A DNA stretch of 64,000 bases, from assembly GCA_017938215.1 (NCBI GenBank), contig JAGBBZ010000023.1:62001-126000 (forward strand). The letters are read 5' to 3'. The number at the start of each line of letters is the position of its first letter. Position 1 is the stretch's first letter. This document shows, in pieces, positions 1-9,341 of this stretch. This DNA is from Eubacterium sp. (lineage in GTDB: Bacteria > Bacillota > Clostridia > Lachnospirales > Lachnospiraceae). A model generated the notes under the pieces. That model worked only from the letters and a program-made list of their open reading frames with translations. It was not told the DNA's origin and made no database searches. The position numbers were made by a program, and so were the translations under genes.

Positions 1-3000
1 GTGAATTTTGGATATACAGGAGGAAATTCGGTGATTGGCTATGCAGGCAGCATTTACGTAAATGCTACGATGTATGCCATGGAGACAGGAAACAATAATT
101 TTAATCTGGTGTATGAGAAGGAAAAACAGGCGGTAATTAAAAGGGGAGCGGGTGGTACGGTCATTGCGGATTCTCTTTATTACGGTTCGGATCAGAAAAC
201 CGATACCGATGGAAAAGTGCCAACAGGCATTTTGACGCGAACGACGATCGATGGTGTAACCAATGGAACTTGGCGATGGACAAGGGCGTATTCTCAGCAC
301 GGAGTAGTGCTTCAGGGATGGGTGGAAATTGATGGAGAAGAATACAATTTCAGTGAATTTGGAAGTGCTCAGTCCTTGCCGTATTATGAACTTGTAAGAG
401 AAGAGGCACCGACGGAAGAGGAATTGGCTGCGGTGAATGCGGATGTTAATGATCGTGTAAAGTTGACCTCTGAGATTTGTGATGCCTTACTTGCAGACGA
501 GACCTTTCAGTTTTTTATGGATTATACGGAAGCGGAATTGGCATATTTAAAAGAAGCAGCTGAGGTGGCAATCACAGAGGAATATGTGGCGATGTTCGAG
601 CCATCCAATGCCGAAGTTCCAGAGGAAGAGTATACCGATTATATGAAGGCGCAAGGTCTTGTGAACTATTTGAAATATAATGTGGATTACGTCGGTGGTG
701 TTGTGATGCAAGATGTGTATACAACATTAACAACAAAAAGGGGAACCTGTGCCAATTATAGTGCTGCGTTGATGGAACTTTGCACGTTCCATGATATTCC
801 GTGTTTTTCCCTTGGAGGAATGCTGAGTAACCAGCGTTCGCCGGAAGGAGAATTACCGGATCATGCCTATAACATTTTAAAACTGGATGGTAAATGGTAC
901 GTATGTGATCCGACAAATGCCATGGCGATATGGGAGAGTGGTACCACAAGTTATGTAAAGCCGATGAGTTTTCAATATTGTAATTTTATCCAGAAAGGTG
1001 TATATATCAGCCATGAAATGATGCTGAGAGATTTGACTGACCCCATTGCGGCACTTTGCTATGATTTTGATGATGAGGGGAATCTCGGGATCTATTATAT
1101 GAATCGAACAGGGCCGATTGCCAATTACGCGAGTAAGGCATTTTCTACGGATGAAAATGGAAAGCTCCTGCAGAATAATGGTTTTGTGACATGGGAAGAA
1201 AAAGTAGAGACGGAAAAAGGGTACGAAATCTGGATGTATGAAGGGTATGTGCGTCAAGGATATCCAGTATATGGAACCCAGATCATCGATGGAAAACAAT
1301 ACGTATTTCCGAAAGAAAGTGAAAACTTCACCAAGGATATGGTGGGCTATGCAAAGGAAAAAAGTAAGAGCTACTATCAGATTGATTTGATGGAGCGAGG
1401 AGAAATGAACACGTCATTTACTTACACGGGAGAAAATATTTGTCCGGAACCGGTAATTAAGCATGGAGATACGGTGTTGCAGAAAGGTGTAGATTACACG
1501 GTTTCGTATTATAATAATCGCACAGTTACAACAGAAGCTACGGGAAAAGCACGGATGACAGTGGAAGGAATCGGTTCATATTATGACAGCTACGTGGTGC
1601 AGTACGACATTGTTCCGAAGGAAATTACAGAAGCAGACGTGACATTTTCCCAGGAAGAATTTGTGTGGAATATGGACGTGGATAAGGCTGGTGGCTTTTC
1701 CTGGCCGGAGGTGACAGTGAATGCACCGGAAAATGAATACACGGTAAGTTGTACTGGATTTAGTGGAATGACAGAAGGAAAAGTGCTGGTAAAAGGTCGC
1801 TATAATTGCACGGGAACTGTAGAAAAAACATTTCCACTAAAACCAATGGAATTGACGGAGGGAGAGTTCCGGGTAGCCGTGGATTCTACCAATGAATTTG
1901 TTTATAAAAAAGGAGCATGGGAACCAGCTATTACAGTAACTTGGCACGCCGATGATGGCAGTGTATATCGTACGCTGTCCAGTGCAGAATACGATGTAAA
2001 ATATGAAAATAATACCGAAGTAGGAACGGCTAAAATAACGGTTACAGGTGATGGACGATTCGCTGGGGAATTGTCCTCCACCTTTGAGATTGTGAAGAGG
2101 GATTTGTCCTTCGACAGCCGGTTGAAAAATGCGCTGGCGCAAGTTGTGAACCAGCGTTATACCGGGGAGGCTATTGTGCCGAACATTCCGGGAGTTAATT
2201 ATGTGGATGATTATACAGACGATATCGGATATGTTGTCAATGAGGATTACACTCTTACCGTGACGGATAATGTGGAAGCAGGAACGGCGACGATTACGAT
2301 ACAGGGAATCGGGAATTATGAGGGTTCTGTGACAGGAACATTTCAGATTTTGCCAATAGAAATTGCCCAGGAAGAGCTGGTTGTTACGAATGGAACAGTG
2401 CCATATACGGGCGAGGTTCAATTGCCACAGGTGGTTATCGGCGATCTGGTGGCTGGCGAAGATTATGAGGTGACTTGTTATCGTAGAGAATATGATGAGG
2501 CGGGAGAAAATTACGAAGAGACGTTGGTGACGCCGTTGGAGGCTGGGCTTTATTATGTGAAAATAGAGCTATTAAATCCGAATTATGTGTTCTGGTATTC
2601 GGAGATGACAAAATGGAGAAATTTCTATATCCAAGAATCTTCCGTGCCGATTGGTCCTGTGATTACACCAACGCCAGCACCTATACCAACATCTGCGCCG
2701 ACGCCGACGACACCGCCATCCGGTGAGACAGGAGAGGGCACAAGCGGTTCTGGAAATAGTGAAGTTTTATCGCCATCTGGTTCCGGAGATGCTTCAACAG
2801 GAAGTGAGAATCCAACGAATGTGGCAGATACTACGATCAATCAAGAGAATGCAAAAGAAACCGATATTTCGCAAGAGAAAATCGTGGTTTCCAAAGTAAA
2901 GAAATTAAAATTAAAGAAACAGAAAAAGAATCTTGTGATACAGTGGAAAAAGGCCACGAAAGCAAACGGATACCAGCTTGAGATCAGTACCAATAAGAAA

Positions 3001-3177
3001 TTTAAGAAAGCGAAAAGGATTTCCCTTGGTGCGAAGAAAACGAAGTATAAGATGAAGAATGGTAAAAAAGGAAAGAAATACTTTGTTCGAATTCGTGCAT
3101 ATCAGTCGGTGGCGAATGTTGGTGGAAAGGGTAAGAAAGTGTATGGAAAATGGGTGGTAAAGAGTTTGCACTTGTGA
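1..3177 (+). CDS. Transglutaminase-like surface protein (5' end cut by window)
   Basis: The frame is open from base 1, so the true start and any signal peptide probably lie outside the window. Residues about 230-310 form a transglutaminase/protease-like core with a visible Cys-His-Asp triad: Cys250 in RGTCANYSAALMELC, His288 in DHAYNILKLDGKW and Asp303 in CDPTNA. From about 470 to 880 there are repeated beta-sandwich modules with the YTG...V..GDYTVSYYNN..GTA.ITV.G.G pattern common in Firmicute adhesins. A Pro/Thr-rich linker (about 885-915) and a Ser/Gly/Asn-rich stretch follow. The end is a Lys-rich fibronectin-III-like domain (VIQWKKATKANGYQLEIS). Probably exported and wall-associated; whether it crosslinks or cleaves protein is not known. 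Confidence 0.75.
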   Translation: MNFGYTGGNSVIGYAGSIYVNATMYAMETGNNNFNLVYEKEKQAVIKRGAGGTVIADSLYYGSDQKTDTDGKVPTGILTRTTIDGVTNGTWRWTRAYSQHGVVLQGWVEIDGEEYNFSEFGSAQSLPYYELVREEAPTEEELAAVNADVNDRVKLTSEICDALLADETFQFFMDYTEAELAYLKEAAEVAITEEYVAMFEPSNAEVPEEEYTDYMKAQGLVNYLKYNVDYVGGVVMQDVYTTLTTKRGTCANYSAALMELCTFHDIPCFSLGGMLSNQRSPEGELPDHAYNILKLDGKWYVCDPTNAMAIWESGTTSYVKPMSFQYCNFIQKGVYISHEMMLRDLTDPIAALCYDFDDEGNLGIYYMNRTGPIANYASKAFSTDENGKLLQNNGFVTWEEKVETEKGYEIWMYEGYVRQGYPVYGTQIIDGKQYVFPKESENFTKDMVGYAKEKSKSYYQIDLMERGEMNTSFTYTGENICPEPVIKHGDTVLQKGVDYTVSYYNNRTVTTEATGKARMTVEGIGSYYDSYVVQYDIVPKEITEADVTFSQEEFVWNMDVDKAGGFSWPEVTVNAPENEYTVSCTGFSGMTEGKVLVKGRYNCTGTVEKTFPLKPMELTEGEFRVAVDSTNEFVYKKGAWEPAITVTWHADDGSVYRTLSSAEYDVKYENNTEVGTAKITVTGDGRFAGELSSTFEIVKRDLSFDSRLKNALAQVVNQRYTGEAIVPNIPGVNYVDDYTDDIGYVVNEDYTLTVTDNVEAGTATITIQGIGNYEGSVTGTFQILPIEIAQEELVVTNGTVPYTGEVQLPQVVIGDLVAGEDYEVTCYRREYDEAGENYEETLVTPLEAGLYYVKIELLNPNYVFWYSEMTKWRNFYIQESSVPIGPVITPTPAPIPTSAPTPTTPPSGETGEGTSGSGNSEVLSPSGSGDASTGSENPTNVADTTINQENAKETDISQEKIVVSKVKKLKLKKQKKNLVIQWKKATKANGYQLEISTNKKFKKAKRISLGAKKTKYKMKNGKKGKKYFVRIRAYQSVANVGGKGKKVYGKWVVKSLHL

Positions 3178-3226
3178 TTTGAAATGGACGATTTGTCAAA
3201 TAACGAATTATAATTATAATGAAAAG

Positions 3227-3260
3227 ACAGCTATGGCGGGAGAGTTCACGTCATAGCTGT
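3227..3260. terminator. Bidirectional terminator between convergent genes
   Basis: ACAGCTATGGCG pairs with CGTCATAGCTGT (11 of 12 bases) around a loop of about 10 bases. A T-rich run follows on the + strand and CTTTTC follows on the - strand. It lies between the stop codons of the surface protein and the flagellin, so it can serve both. Confidence 0.75.
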
Positions 3261-3267
3261 TGTTATT

Positions 3268-5403
3268 TTATTGTAATAATTGTAATACACTTTGTGGCAA
3301 TTGACTTGCCTGTGTTAACATGGATTGGCTTGCTTGCAACAAAATCTGATTTTTGCTGTAAATCGTCATTTCGTCTGCCATATCCAAGTCGCGGATGCGA
3401 CTTTCCGATGCCTGCATATTTTCAGCGCTATTATCAGAGTTTTTAATGGAATATTCCAGGCGGTTTTGATATGCACCTAACTTGGAACGGAGACTGGAGA
3501 TCTTATCAATGGCATTGTCGGCTGCGGTGATGGCATCGCCAGCAACCGTGTGGTCAGCCACGGATATATTTTCAAGTCCCAATGTGGAAGCATCCATTTT
3601 TTCGATATAAAGCTGAATCGTCTGGCGGGCATTTGCACCAATCTGGAAAACAAGGCCACCGGAACCGCTGGTAGCACCAGTACCACCACCGCCAGTACCA
3701 CCAGTTCCACCCGCTCCGCCGGTACCACCACCGCCCGAGCCACCAGAACTATTAGAACCACTAGAACTGGAGCCACCGGTGTTCAGTTTATCCACATTCG
3801 AAGGATATGTATTTGTGACGGATTCTGAGGTGGTATTGAGTTGAAATAAATTTGTATTATAAGTGGCATCGGGTAACAAGTCAGAACTCTGATAGTTGCC
3901 TCCTATCAACGCCCCATTTCCATCATCACCTACTGCCACTAAAAGACTTTGAGTGAATTGAGCAGAGGCATCGTCGCCAAAACTACTTTGAAATTCGGAG
4001 AGTCCACCAGTGTAAGGTGAGATATCTTTGATAATATCATCCAGACTTTTCCCATTTTTCATTTCATTCATAATGGTATCTAATCCAGAAGAAATACTGG
4101 AGGCACTCGCTGAAGAGGATCCACTTGCCAGATAACCAAGATACATACAAGCAAGATATCCTGTGCCGTATTCAGAAGCAGTGCTTCCACTAGTCAAAGA
4201 GTAACTTGCGTTTTTTAAGCGATTTTGAATATCTGTCAAAGAGGATTCGTCGGTTAAGCCAAGACTACCATTGACCCAATCGTTATATGGGGTACAACCT
4301 CCGGCAGCGGCTTGTGCCATACCTTCTGCGAACCAACCAGGAAATTTGTTGGAGGCATCCACTTTGCCGTCGGATACACCAATCATACCGTTTGTTAGTG
4401 TTTCGTCCATCAAGGCATGCATCATTTCGTGGACAATGGTTGTTTCTAAGGCACTACGGCTTCCGGAAGCTTCCCCGGCGACAAAGGCACCGGTGGTTGG
4501 ATCTAAGTTGAGATATGCCATGTTTACAGTGAGCTGGTAGCTGAAGCGATCAGATATAACGGTTCCGTCGGAATAATAGCTATAACCGATTCCTACAGAA
4601 GCCAATGCCGTGCTGGACGGATTGTTTTCTAATTTCAGTCCAATACCGATGGAGGAATCGCTTAAGTATCCAAAGGTATCGGAGAACGTAGTTAAGATGG
4701 ATTTTACTGCTTGTGGTACGATTTCCGTCTGCAATATAGACTTCAAAGTATCATAACCGCTGATGGTGCTTGTGGACCCTGGGGTCTGAGTCGTTTCAAA
4801 ATCATCTGTGATTTCCTCGTAAATAATGGTCAACCCATCCGCATCCAATGCCTCTTGGAGCGATACCGATTCGCCGGCATTCGCGCCATTGATTGCTTCC
4901 AAGGAATACGCTTTTGCAAAATTATCAGTGGAAGCATGTGATGTGAATTGATAAATCGGCAATGGTGTTGTGCTGGTGTTTGCACAGGAACCATCAAAAA
5001 GTCGTTTTTTATTAAATTCTGTTGTTTCCGATACGTGTTGCACCTGATCGATGAGCTCATCGATTTCTTCCTGGATTGCGGCACGGTCTTCAGGAGCATT
5101 TACATCATTGGCTCCTTGTACGGCTAATTCGCGAATGCGGTGAACCAAATCGTGTAGTTGTCCAGCAGCACCGTCTGCCACCTGTATCAAAGAAACACCA
5201 TCTTGAGCGTTATCGGATGCACGCTTAAGGCCTCGCACTTGTGAGCGCATTTTTTCGCTAATGGCAAGACCGGCAGCATCATCTGCTGCAATATTTATGC
5301 GATATCCGGAGGATAATTTTCTTGTACTTTTTTGCAAGGCATTATCATTCATGCATGCGATTCGATTTGCATTCATGGCTAACATGTTGTGTGAAATAAT
5401 CAT
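3268..5403 (-). CDS. Flagellin with internal zinc-metalloprotease domain (flagellinolysin type)
   Basis: Residues 1-140 are a canonical flagellin N-terminal D0/D1 region (MIISHNMLAMNANR, LSSGYRINIAADDAAGLAISE). Residues about 590-711 are the matching C-terminal region (RSKLGAYQNRLEYSI, ending SQLPQSVLQLLQ). The central hypervariable part, about 150-530, carries a gluzincin-like zinc site: His325, Glu326 and His329 in VHEMMHALMDE, then Glu360 in WFAEGMA as likely third ligand. A Gly/Ser/Thr linker (about 541-585) joins it to the C-terminal flagellin half. Flagellins with such an insert are known as flagellinolysins and can assemble into proteolytic filaments; activity here is inferred. Ribosome binding site AGGAGG precedes the ATG. 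No other flagellar gene is nearby. Confidence 0.9.
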   Translation of the reverse strand: MIISHNMLAMNANRIACMNDNALQKSTRKLSSGYRINIAADDAAGLAISEKMRSQVRGLKRASDNAQDGVSLIQVADGAAGQLHDLVHRIRELAVQGANDVNAPEDRAAIQEEIDELIDQVQHVSETTEFNKKRLFDGSCANTSTTPLPIYQFTSHASTDNFAKAYSLEAINGANAGESVSLQEALDADGLTIIYEEITDDFETTQTPGSTSTISGYDTLKSILQTEIVPQAVKSILTTFSDTFGYLSDSSIGIGLKLENNPSSTALASVGIGYSYYSDGTVISDRFSYQLTVNMAYLNLDPTTGAFVAGEASGSRSALETTIVHEMMHALMDETLTNGMIGVSDGKVDASNKFPGWFAEGMAQAAAGGCTPYNDWVNGSLGLTDESSLTDIQNRLKNASYSLTSGSTASEYGTGYLACMYLGYLASGSSSASASSISSGLDTIMNEMKNGKSLDDIIKDISPYTGGLSEFQSSFGDDASAQFTQSLLVAVGDDGNGALIGGNYQSSDLLPDATYNTNLFQLNTTSESVTNTYPSNVDKLNTGGSSSSGSNSSGGSGGGGTGGAGGTGGTGGGGTGATSGSGGLVFQIGANARQTIQLYIEKMDASTLGLENISVADHTVAGDAITAADNAIDKISSLRSKLGAYQNRLEYSIKNSDNSAENMQASESRIRDLDMADEMTIYSKNQILLQASQSMLTQASQLPQSVLQLLQ

Positions 5404-5457
5404 TCCTTGCGCCTCCTAACGTAGTCTTTTATGAATTCGGTCAATTCGACAATATAT

Positions 5458-5484
5458 ATATCGGCTATTTTGAATGATTTGGTA
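5458..5484 (-). promoter_or_regulatory. Sigma-28 (SigD/FliA)-like promoter of the flagellin gene
   Basis: On the minus strand a perfect GCCGATAT -10 box (5465 down to 5458) lies about 55 bases upstream of the flagellin ATG. The -35 position at the usual 15-base spacing reads TACC, only a partial match to TAAA. The exact -10 match suggests control by the flagellar sigma factor. Confidence 0.6.
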
Positions 5485-5512
5485 AGTGAGTAGGAGGGGG
5501 GAGGGATTTTTG

Positions 5513-5541
5513 TTGACAGGTGCAGATTAATGCTTTAAAAT
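5513..5541 (+). promoter_or_regulatory. Sigma-A-type promoter of the Uma2 gene
   Basis: TTGACA (5513-5518), a 17-base spacer, and TAAAAT (5536-5541), 32 bases before the start codon. Confidence 0.7.
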
Positions 5542-5573
5542 ATAGGAAAATATACTAAAGGAGATGGTTTGTG

Positions 5574-6260
5574 ATGGTTAAGGAAGTATTACAAAAATTG
5601 AAAGAACAAGGCTACACATATGAGAAAATAGATGCTGTTTTAAAGGGGCTGATGAAGGAAATTGCAGATTCAAATGAATTACGAGAGGAGATGGCGTATC
5701 GGGTTCGACGAGAGGGGGAGTATACGGTCGAAGATTATCGGAGCTTACCGGATGAACCAAGAGTGGAATTGATGGATGGGAGATTTTATGTAATGGAAGC
5801 ACCTAGTTACCTGCATCAGAAAATTGCAGGAGAAATATATCGACAGCTTGCGAACTTCATTGCGGAACAAGGTGGTAACTGCGAGCCAATGATTGCACCG
5901 GTCGATGTGCAGTTAGATTGTGATGAAAAAACTATGGTGCAACCAGATATTGCGATTTTATGTGACCGGGATAAGGTGCGTAAGTGGGGGGTGTATGGAG
6001 CACCGAATTTTGTGTTGGAGATTATTTCGCCTTCATCGCGAAAAAAGGATTGTACCAAAAAAGTTGCAAAATATGCAGATGCAGGTGTACGAGAATATTG
6101 GATCGTAGATCCGTATCAGAAACGACTTGTAATATATCGCTTTGACAGTGAGGAAATACCGATGATATGCGGACTGGAAGAGCCGGTGGGGATTGGGATT
6201 TACGAGGGAGAATTGAAGATTGATTTTGAAAAAATACGACAGTGGATGGAAGAAGAATAA
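5574..6260 (+). CDS. Uma2 family (DUF820) nuclease-fold protein
   Basis: The core from about residue 45 has the pattern of the Uma2/DUF820 restriction-endonuclease-like fold: YTVEDYRSLP, VELMDGRFYVM, then HQKIAGEIYRQL, VQPDIAILCDRD and PNFVLEIISPSSRKKD...KYADAGVREYWIVDP. Asp in PDIAI, Glu in LEIISPSS and the following Lys are the usual PD-(D/E)XK-type positions. A short helical N-terminal extension (about 40 residues) precedes it. The function of these proteins is not settled. The ATG at 5574 sits 9 bases after AAAGGAG; a GTG at 5571 is the alternative. Single gene between its own promoter and a hairpin. Confidence 0.8.
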   Translation: MVKEVLQKLKEQGYTYEKIDAVLKGLMKEIADSNELREEMAYRVRREGEYTVEDYRSLPDEPRVELMDGRFYVMEAPSYLHQKIAGEIYRQLANFIAEQGGNCEPMIAPVDVQLDCDEKTMVQPDIAILCDRDKVRKWGVYGAPNFVLEIISPSSRKKDCTKKVAKYADAGVREYWIVDPYQKRLVIYRFDSEEIPMICGLEEPVGIGIYEGELKIDFEKIRQWMEEE

Positions 6261-6269
6261 TAAAAACGT

Positions 6270-6302
6270 ATCGCCCAGATAGCACCTTGCTACCTGGGCG
6301 AT
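6270..6302. terminator. Hairpin after the Uma2 gene
   Basis: ATCGCCCAGATAGCA pairs with TGCTACCTGGGCGAT (14 of 15 bases) around a short loop. The + strand tail ATTTATAA is a poor T-run; the minus strand tail CGTTTTTA is better. Confidence 0.55.
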
Positions 6303-6453
6303 ATTTATAAGGGGGAGGATAAGTATTTCTATCTTCTCTTTGGTACAAGATAAAGTATAGCCAGTTGTATTTTTTTTATACACTCTTGTAAAAAACTTTC
6401 TCATATTTTACAATAATAAAAGACACAATATATTCAGAAGGGAATGAGTCACG

Positions 6454-7788
6454 ATGAATACAAACATGCGACAAGAAATATTGGCGGACACGGTTGATCG
6501 ATTGTTGAACCGAATTTCGGTATCTACCTGTAGTTTTACCACCGCAGCGGAAGCGATGCGCACGTTAAAGGAAAAGGACTTTGAAGAACTATCATTAAAG
6601 GAATCTAAATGGGAGATTAAGCCAAATGGGAGATATGTGTTGAATGTGAATGATTCTACGGTGTATGCTTTTACGATAGGGGAAGATTTTGACCCTGAAC
6701 GAGCCACGGAGCCCGAGCAAATGCTCCGATTAGCAGCGGCTCATACGGATCATCCGTGCCTTTATGTGAAGAGCAAACCGGAGATGCAGAGTCAGGGATA
6801 TGGGAAACTCAATGTGGAAGTGTATGGCGGAGCTATCCTAAATACGTGGTTGGACCGTCCTCTTTCGGTGGCAGGGAAAGTGGTCATTAAGTCGGATCAT
6901 CCGTTTGAGCCGGAGATTCGTATTATCGATATGAAAAGACCACTATTTACCATTCCGAACCTTGCCATTCATTTGAATCGGGAAGTGAATAAAGGTGTGG
7001 AGCTGAATCGCCAGACGGATATGGCTCCCCTTGCCAGTGTCAGTGAAGAGGAGCTGGATGAACAGTTTTTTATGAATATGCTGGCGCGCAAATGCAACGT
7101 ATCTACGTCTGAGATTTTGGACTATGAATTGTATTTATACAATTGTGATGCTGGGGATTTATTGGGAATCCGCGAAGATATGATTTCAGCACCACGATTG
7201 GATAATATCACTTCGGTGGAAGCATGCTTGCAAGGAATCTGCGAAGCGATGCGCGATGGCGGAATCAATGGAATTCTTTTGTTTGATAATGAAGAAATTG
7301 GAAGTCGTACCAAGCAGGGGGCGGATTCGGTCTTGGTTTCTATGGTGTTGGAAAAAATCTATGCGTCTCTTGGAGTGGCGGAGGATGTGGCGGAGATGGC
7401 CATTGTGAATGGTTTCGCTCTTTCTCTTGATGTAGCCCACGGCTACCATCCGAATAAGTCAGAAAAGTCTGATCCAACCAATCTGAATCCATTGGGGAAA
7501 GGTGTGGTGATCAAACGTTCCAGTGCCCAGAATTATGTGACAGATAGTAGTGCCATCGGAAGTGTTATGATGATCATGGAAAATGCGGATATTCCGTATC
7601 AGAAGTTTGCTAGTCGTTCGGATGTATCTCAGGGTGGTACATTGGGGTCCATTGCGTCCAAGTATTTGCCGATGAAGATTGTGGACATGGGAGTGCCGAT
7701 GCTTGCCATGCATTCTTCTAGAGAGTTGATGGCAGCAGTGGATCAGGTGGCTTTGGAGCAGGTGGTAAAAGAGTTTTTTGAAGCGTAG
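6454..7788 (+). CDS. M18 family zinc aminopeptidase
   Basis: A cytoplasmic dodecamer-type metallopeptidase releasing N-terminal residues from peptides. M18 signatures are present in order: AAAHTDHPCLYVKSKPE (His97 zinc ligand), YGGAILNTWLDRPLSVAG (bridging Asp), LFDNEEIGSRTKQGADS (catalytic Glu pair), SLDVAHGYHPN (Asp ligand) and MLAMHSSRELM (His ligand). At 444 residues it has the usual family length and no signal peptide. The ATG at 6454 follows GAAGGGAA. The gene lies 18 bases upstream of the bile-salt-hydrolase-like gene, probably in one transcript; both would feed amino acids or conjugates to the cell. Confidence 0.92.
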   Translation: MNTNMRQEILADTVDRLLNRISVSTCSFTTAAEAMRTLKEKDFEELSLKESKWEIKPNGRYVLNVNDSTVYAFTIGEDFDPERATEPEQMLRLAAAHTDHPCLYVKSKPEMQSQGYGKLNVEVYGGAILNTWLDRPLSVAGKVVIKSDHPFEPEIRIIDMKRPLFTIPNLAIHLNREVNKGVELNRQTDMAPLASVSEEELDEQFFMNMLARKCNVSTSEILDYELYLYNCDAGDLLGIREDMISAPRLDNITSVEACLQGICEAMRDGGINGILLFDNEEIGSRTKQGADSVLVSMVLEKIYASLGVAEDVAEMAIVNGFALSLDVAHGYHPNKSEKSDPTNLNPLGKGVVIKRSSAQNYVTDSSAIGSVMMIMENADIPYQKFASRSDVSQGGTLGSIASKYLPMKIVDMGVPMLAMHSSRELMAAVDQVALEQVVKEFFEA

Positions 7789-7806
7789 TAAGAAAGGGTA
7801 AAAAAT

Positions 7807-8790
7807 ATGTGTACAGCAATTAGCTTTCGCACAAAAGATCATTATTTTGGGAGAAATCTAGATTATGAATTGTCCTATGGAGAGCAAGTGGCAGTGACAC
7901 CAAGACGGGTTCCGTTTCCGTTTCGGAAAATGACGAATATGAACGAGCATTATGCCATGATTGGTATGGCGACGGTGGTGGATAATTATCCGTTGTATTA
8001 TGAAGCGACGAACGAGAAGGGACTGAGCATCGCAGGACTTTTGTTTGCAGGAAATGCAGACTATAAGCCGGCGGTGGAAGGAAAGGATAATATTACTCCA
8101 TTTGAACTGATTCCATGGTTGTTGGGACAGTGTAAAAATATTAAGGAAGTGCGGGGAAAACTAGAGAAAATTAATCTGGTGAATATTCCGTTTAGTGAGA
8201 GATATCCATTGTCGCCTCTTCATTGGCTGATGGCAGATCGGGAAGAGTGTATTACCGTGGAGTCCGTGAAGGAGGGATTGTGGGTGTATGACAATCCTGT
8301 GGGAGTGCTGACCAATAATCCAACCTTTGACATGCAGATGTTTGAATTGAATCGATACATGGCATTGACGACGGAAGAACCGAAGAATACATTTTCTTCC
8401 GAAATCGGATTGGAGACTTATAGCCGAGGTATGGGAGCCATTGGGTTGCCAGGGGATTTGTCTTCCACCTCTCGTTTTGTAAAGGCGGTATTTACGAAGA
8501 TGAATAGCAAATGTGGGGAGTCGGAGTCCGAGAGTGTCAGTCAGTTTTTTCATCTTTTAGGTTCGGTGGAACAGCAGCGCGGATGTGTGCACATGGGAGA
8601 GGGAAAATACGAGATTACGTTATATAGCTCTTGTTGTAATACGGACAAGGGAATTTACTATTATCGCACTTATGAAAATAGTCAGATTACGGCGGTGGAT
8701 ATGCACAAGGAAGATTTGGATGGAGATAAAGTGATGACTTATCCATTGATTACGGGGCAGCAGATTTACTGGCAAAATGAAGGAGAGTGA
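7807..8790 (+). CDS. bsh: Choloylglycine hydrolase family (probable bile salt hydrolase)
   Basis: An N-terminal-nucleophile amidase. Met1 would be removed to expose Cys2 (MCTAISF). Family catalytic positions are visible: Arg16 and Asp19 in GRNLDYE, Asn83 in LFAGNADY, Asn170/171 in LTNNPTF and Arg223 in SSTSRFVKA. Length (327) matches bile salt hydrolases and penicillin V acylases. The Asn near position 82 favours bile salt substrates over penicillin V, from family knowledge; substrate is inferred. No signal peptide, so cytoplasmic, as for typical Gram-positive BSH. It is followed at once by a GNAT gene whose ribosome binding site lies inside its last codons. Confidence 0.82.
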   Translation: MCTAISFRTKDHYFGRNLDYELSYGEQVAVTPRRVPFPFRKMTNMNEHYAMIGMATVVDNYPLYYEATNEKGLSIAGLLFAGNADYKPAVEGKDNITPFELIPWLLGQCKNIKEVRGKLEKINLVNIPFSERYPLSPLHWLMADREECITVESVKEGLWVYDNPVGVLTNNPTFDMQMFELNRYMALTTEEPKNTFSSEIGLETYSRGMGAIGLPGDLSSTSRFVKAVFTKMNSKCGESESESVSQFFHLLGSVEQQRGCVHMGEGKYEITLYSSCCNTDKGIYYYRTYENSQITAVDMHKEDLDGDKVMTYPLITGQQIYWQNEGE

Positions 8791-8795
8791 CGGGT

Positions 8796-9341
8796 GTGCA
8801 TTTTGTGGCACCGGATATTAATTACAAAGAAAAAGCAAAAGAATACATCCAAGAGTTTATCGATGAAGGTTCCTCAATCAACGGAACAGGGGCACTTGAC
8901 ACGTTTTTAGTGAAAGAGAATTACGAGAGTTGGCTGGAGGAATTAGAAAAGAATTCGGATACGTCAGTGAAGATTCCAGGCAAAGTGAATGATGCTACAT
9001 TTTTTTATGTACGAGAAGAGGATGATTGTATCGTGGGTATGGCAAATATACGATTTGGATTAAATGCATTCTTGTTCCGAGAAGGGGGACACATCGGATA
9101 TAGTGTCCGCCCCTCAGAACGAGGGAAGGGAATCGCCACGGAGCTGCTAGAGGATGCTCTTCGCTTCTGTCGTTTTATCGGATTATCCAAGGTATTGGTT
9201 GTGTGTGAGAAGAGCAATCCGGCATCGGCACGTGTTATCGAAAAGTGTGGTGGTGTCCTGGAGGATGAGGTGGTAAGTGAAGTGGATGGAACTGTGATGC
9301 GGAGATACTGGATTGAGAACGAAGGAGGCATTTTTGATTGA
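8796..9341 (+). CDS. GNAT family N-acetyltransferase
   Basis: The acetyl-CoA binding motif A is clear around residues 100-135: GGHIGYSVRPSERGKGIATELLEDAL, followed by VCEKSNPASARVIEKCGG, typical of RimJ/RimL-like GNAT enzymes that acetylate a protein N-terminus or small amine. The substrate is unknown. The GTG at 8796 is chosen because it sits 10 bases after AGGAG (8781-8785); the GTG at 8787 is too close to that site. It overlaps or abuts the preceding hydrolase, so the two are translated from one message. The stop codon lies inside the next promoter's -35 box. Confidence 0.85.
   Translation: MHFVAPDINYKEKAKEYIQEFIDEGSSINGTGALDTFLVKENYESWLEELEKNSDTSVKIPGKVNDATFFYVREEDDCIVGMANIRFGLNAFLFREGGHIGYSVRPSERGKGIATELLEDALRFCRFIGLSKVLVVCEKSNPASARVIEKCGGVLEDEVVSEVDGTVMRRYWIENEGGIFD

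Noticed and set aside
3477..3828. ORFs on both strands across the flagellin Gly/Ser/Thr linker
   Set aside because: They are low-complexity shadows of repeated ACC/GGT codons in the linker.
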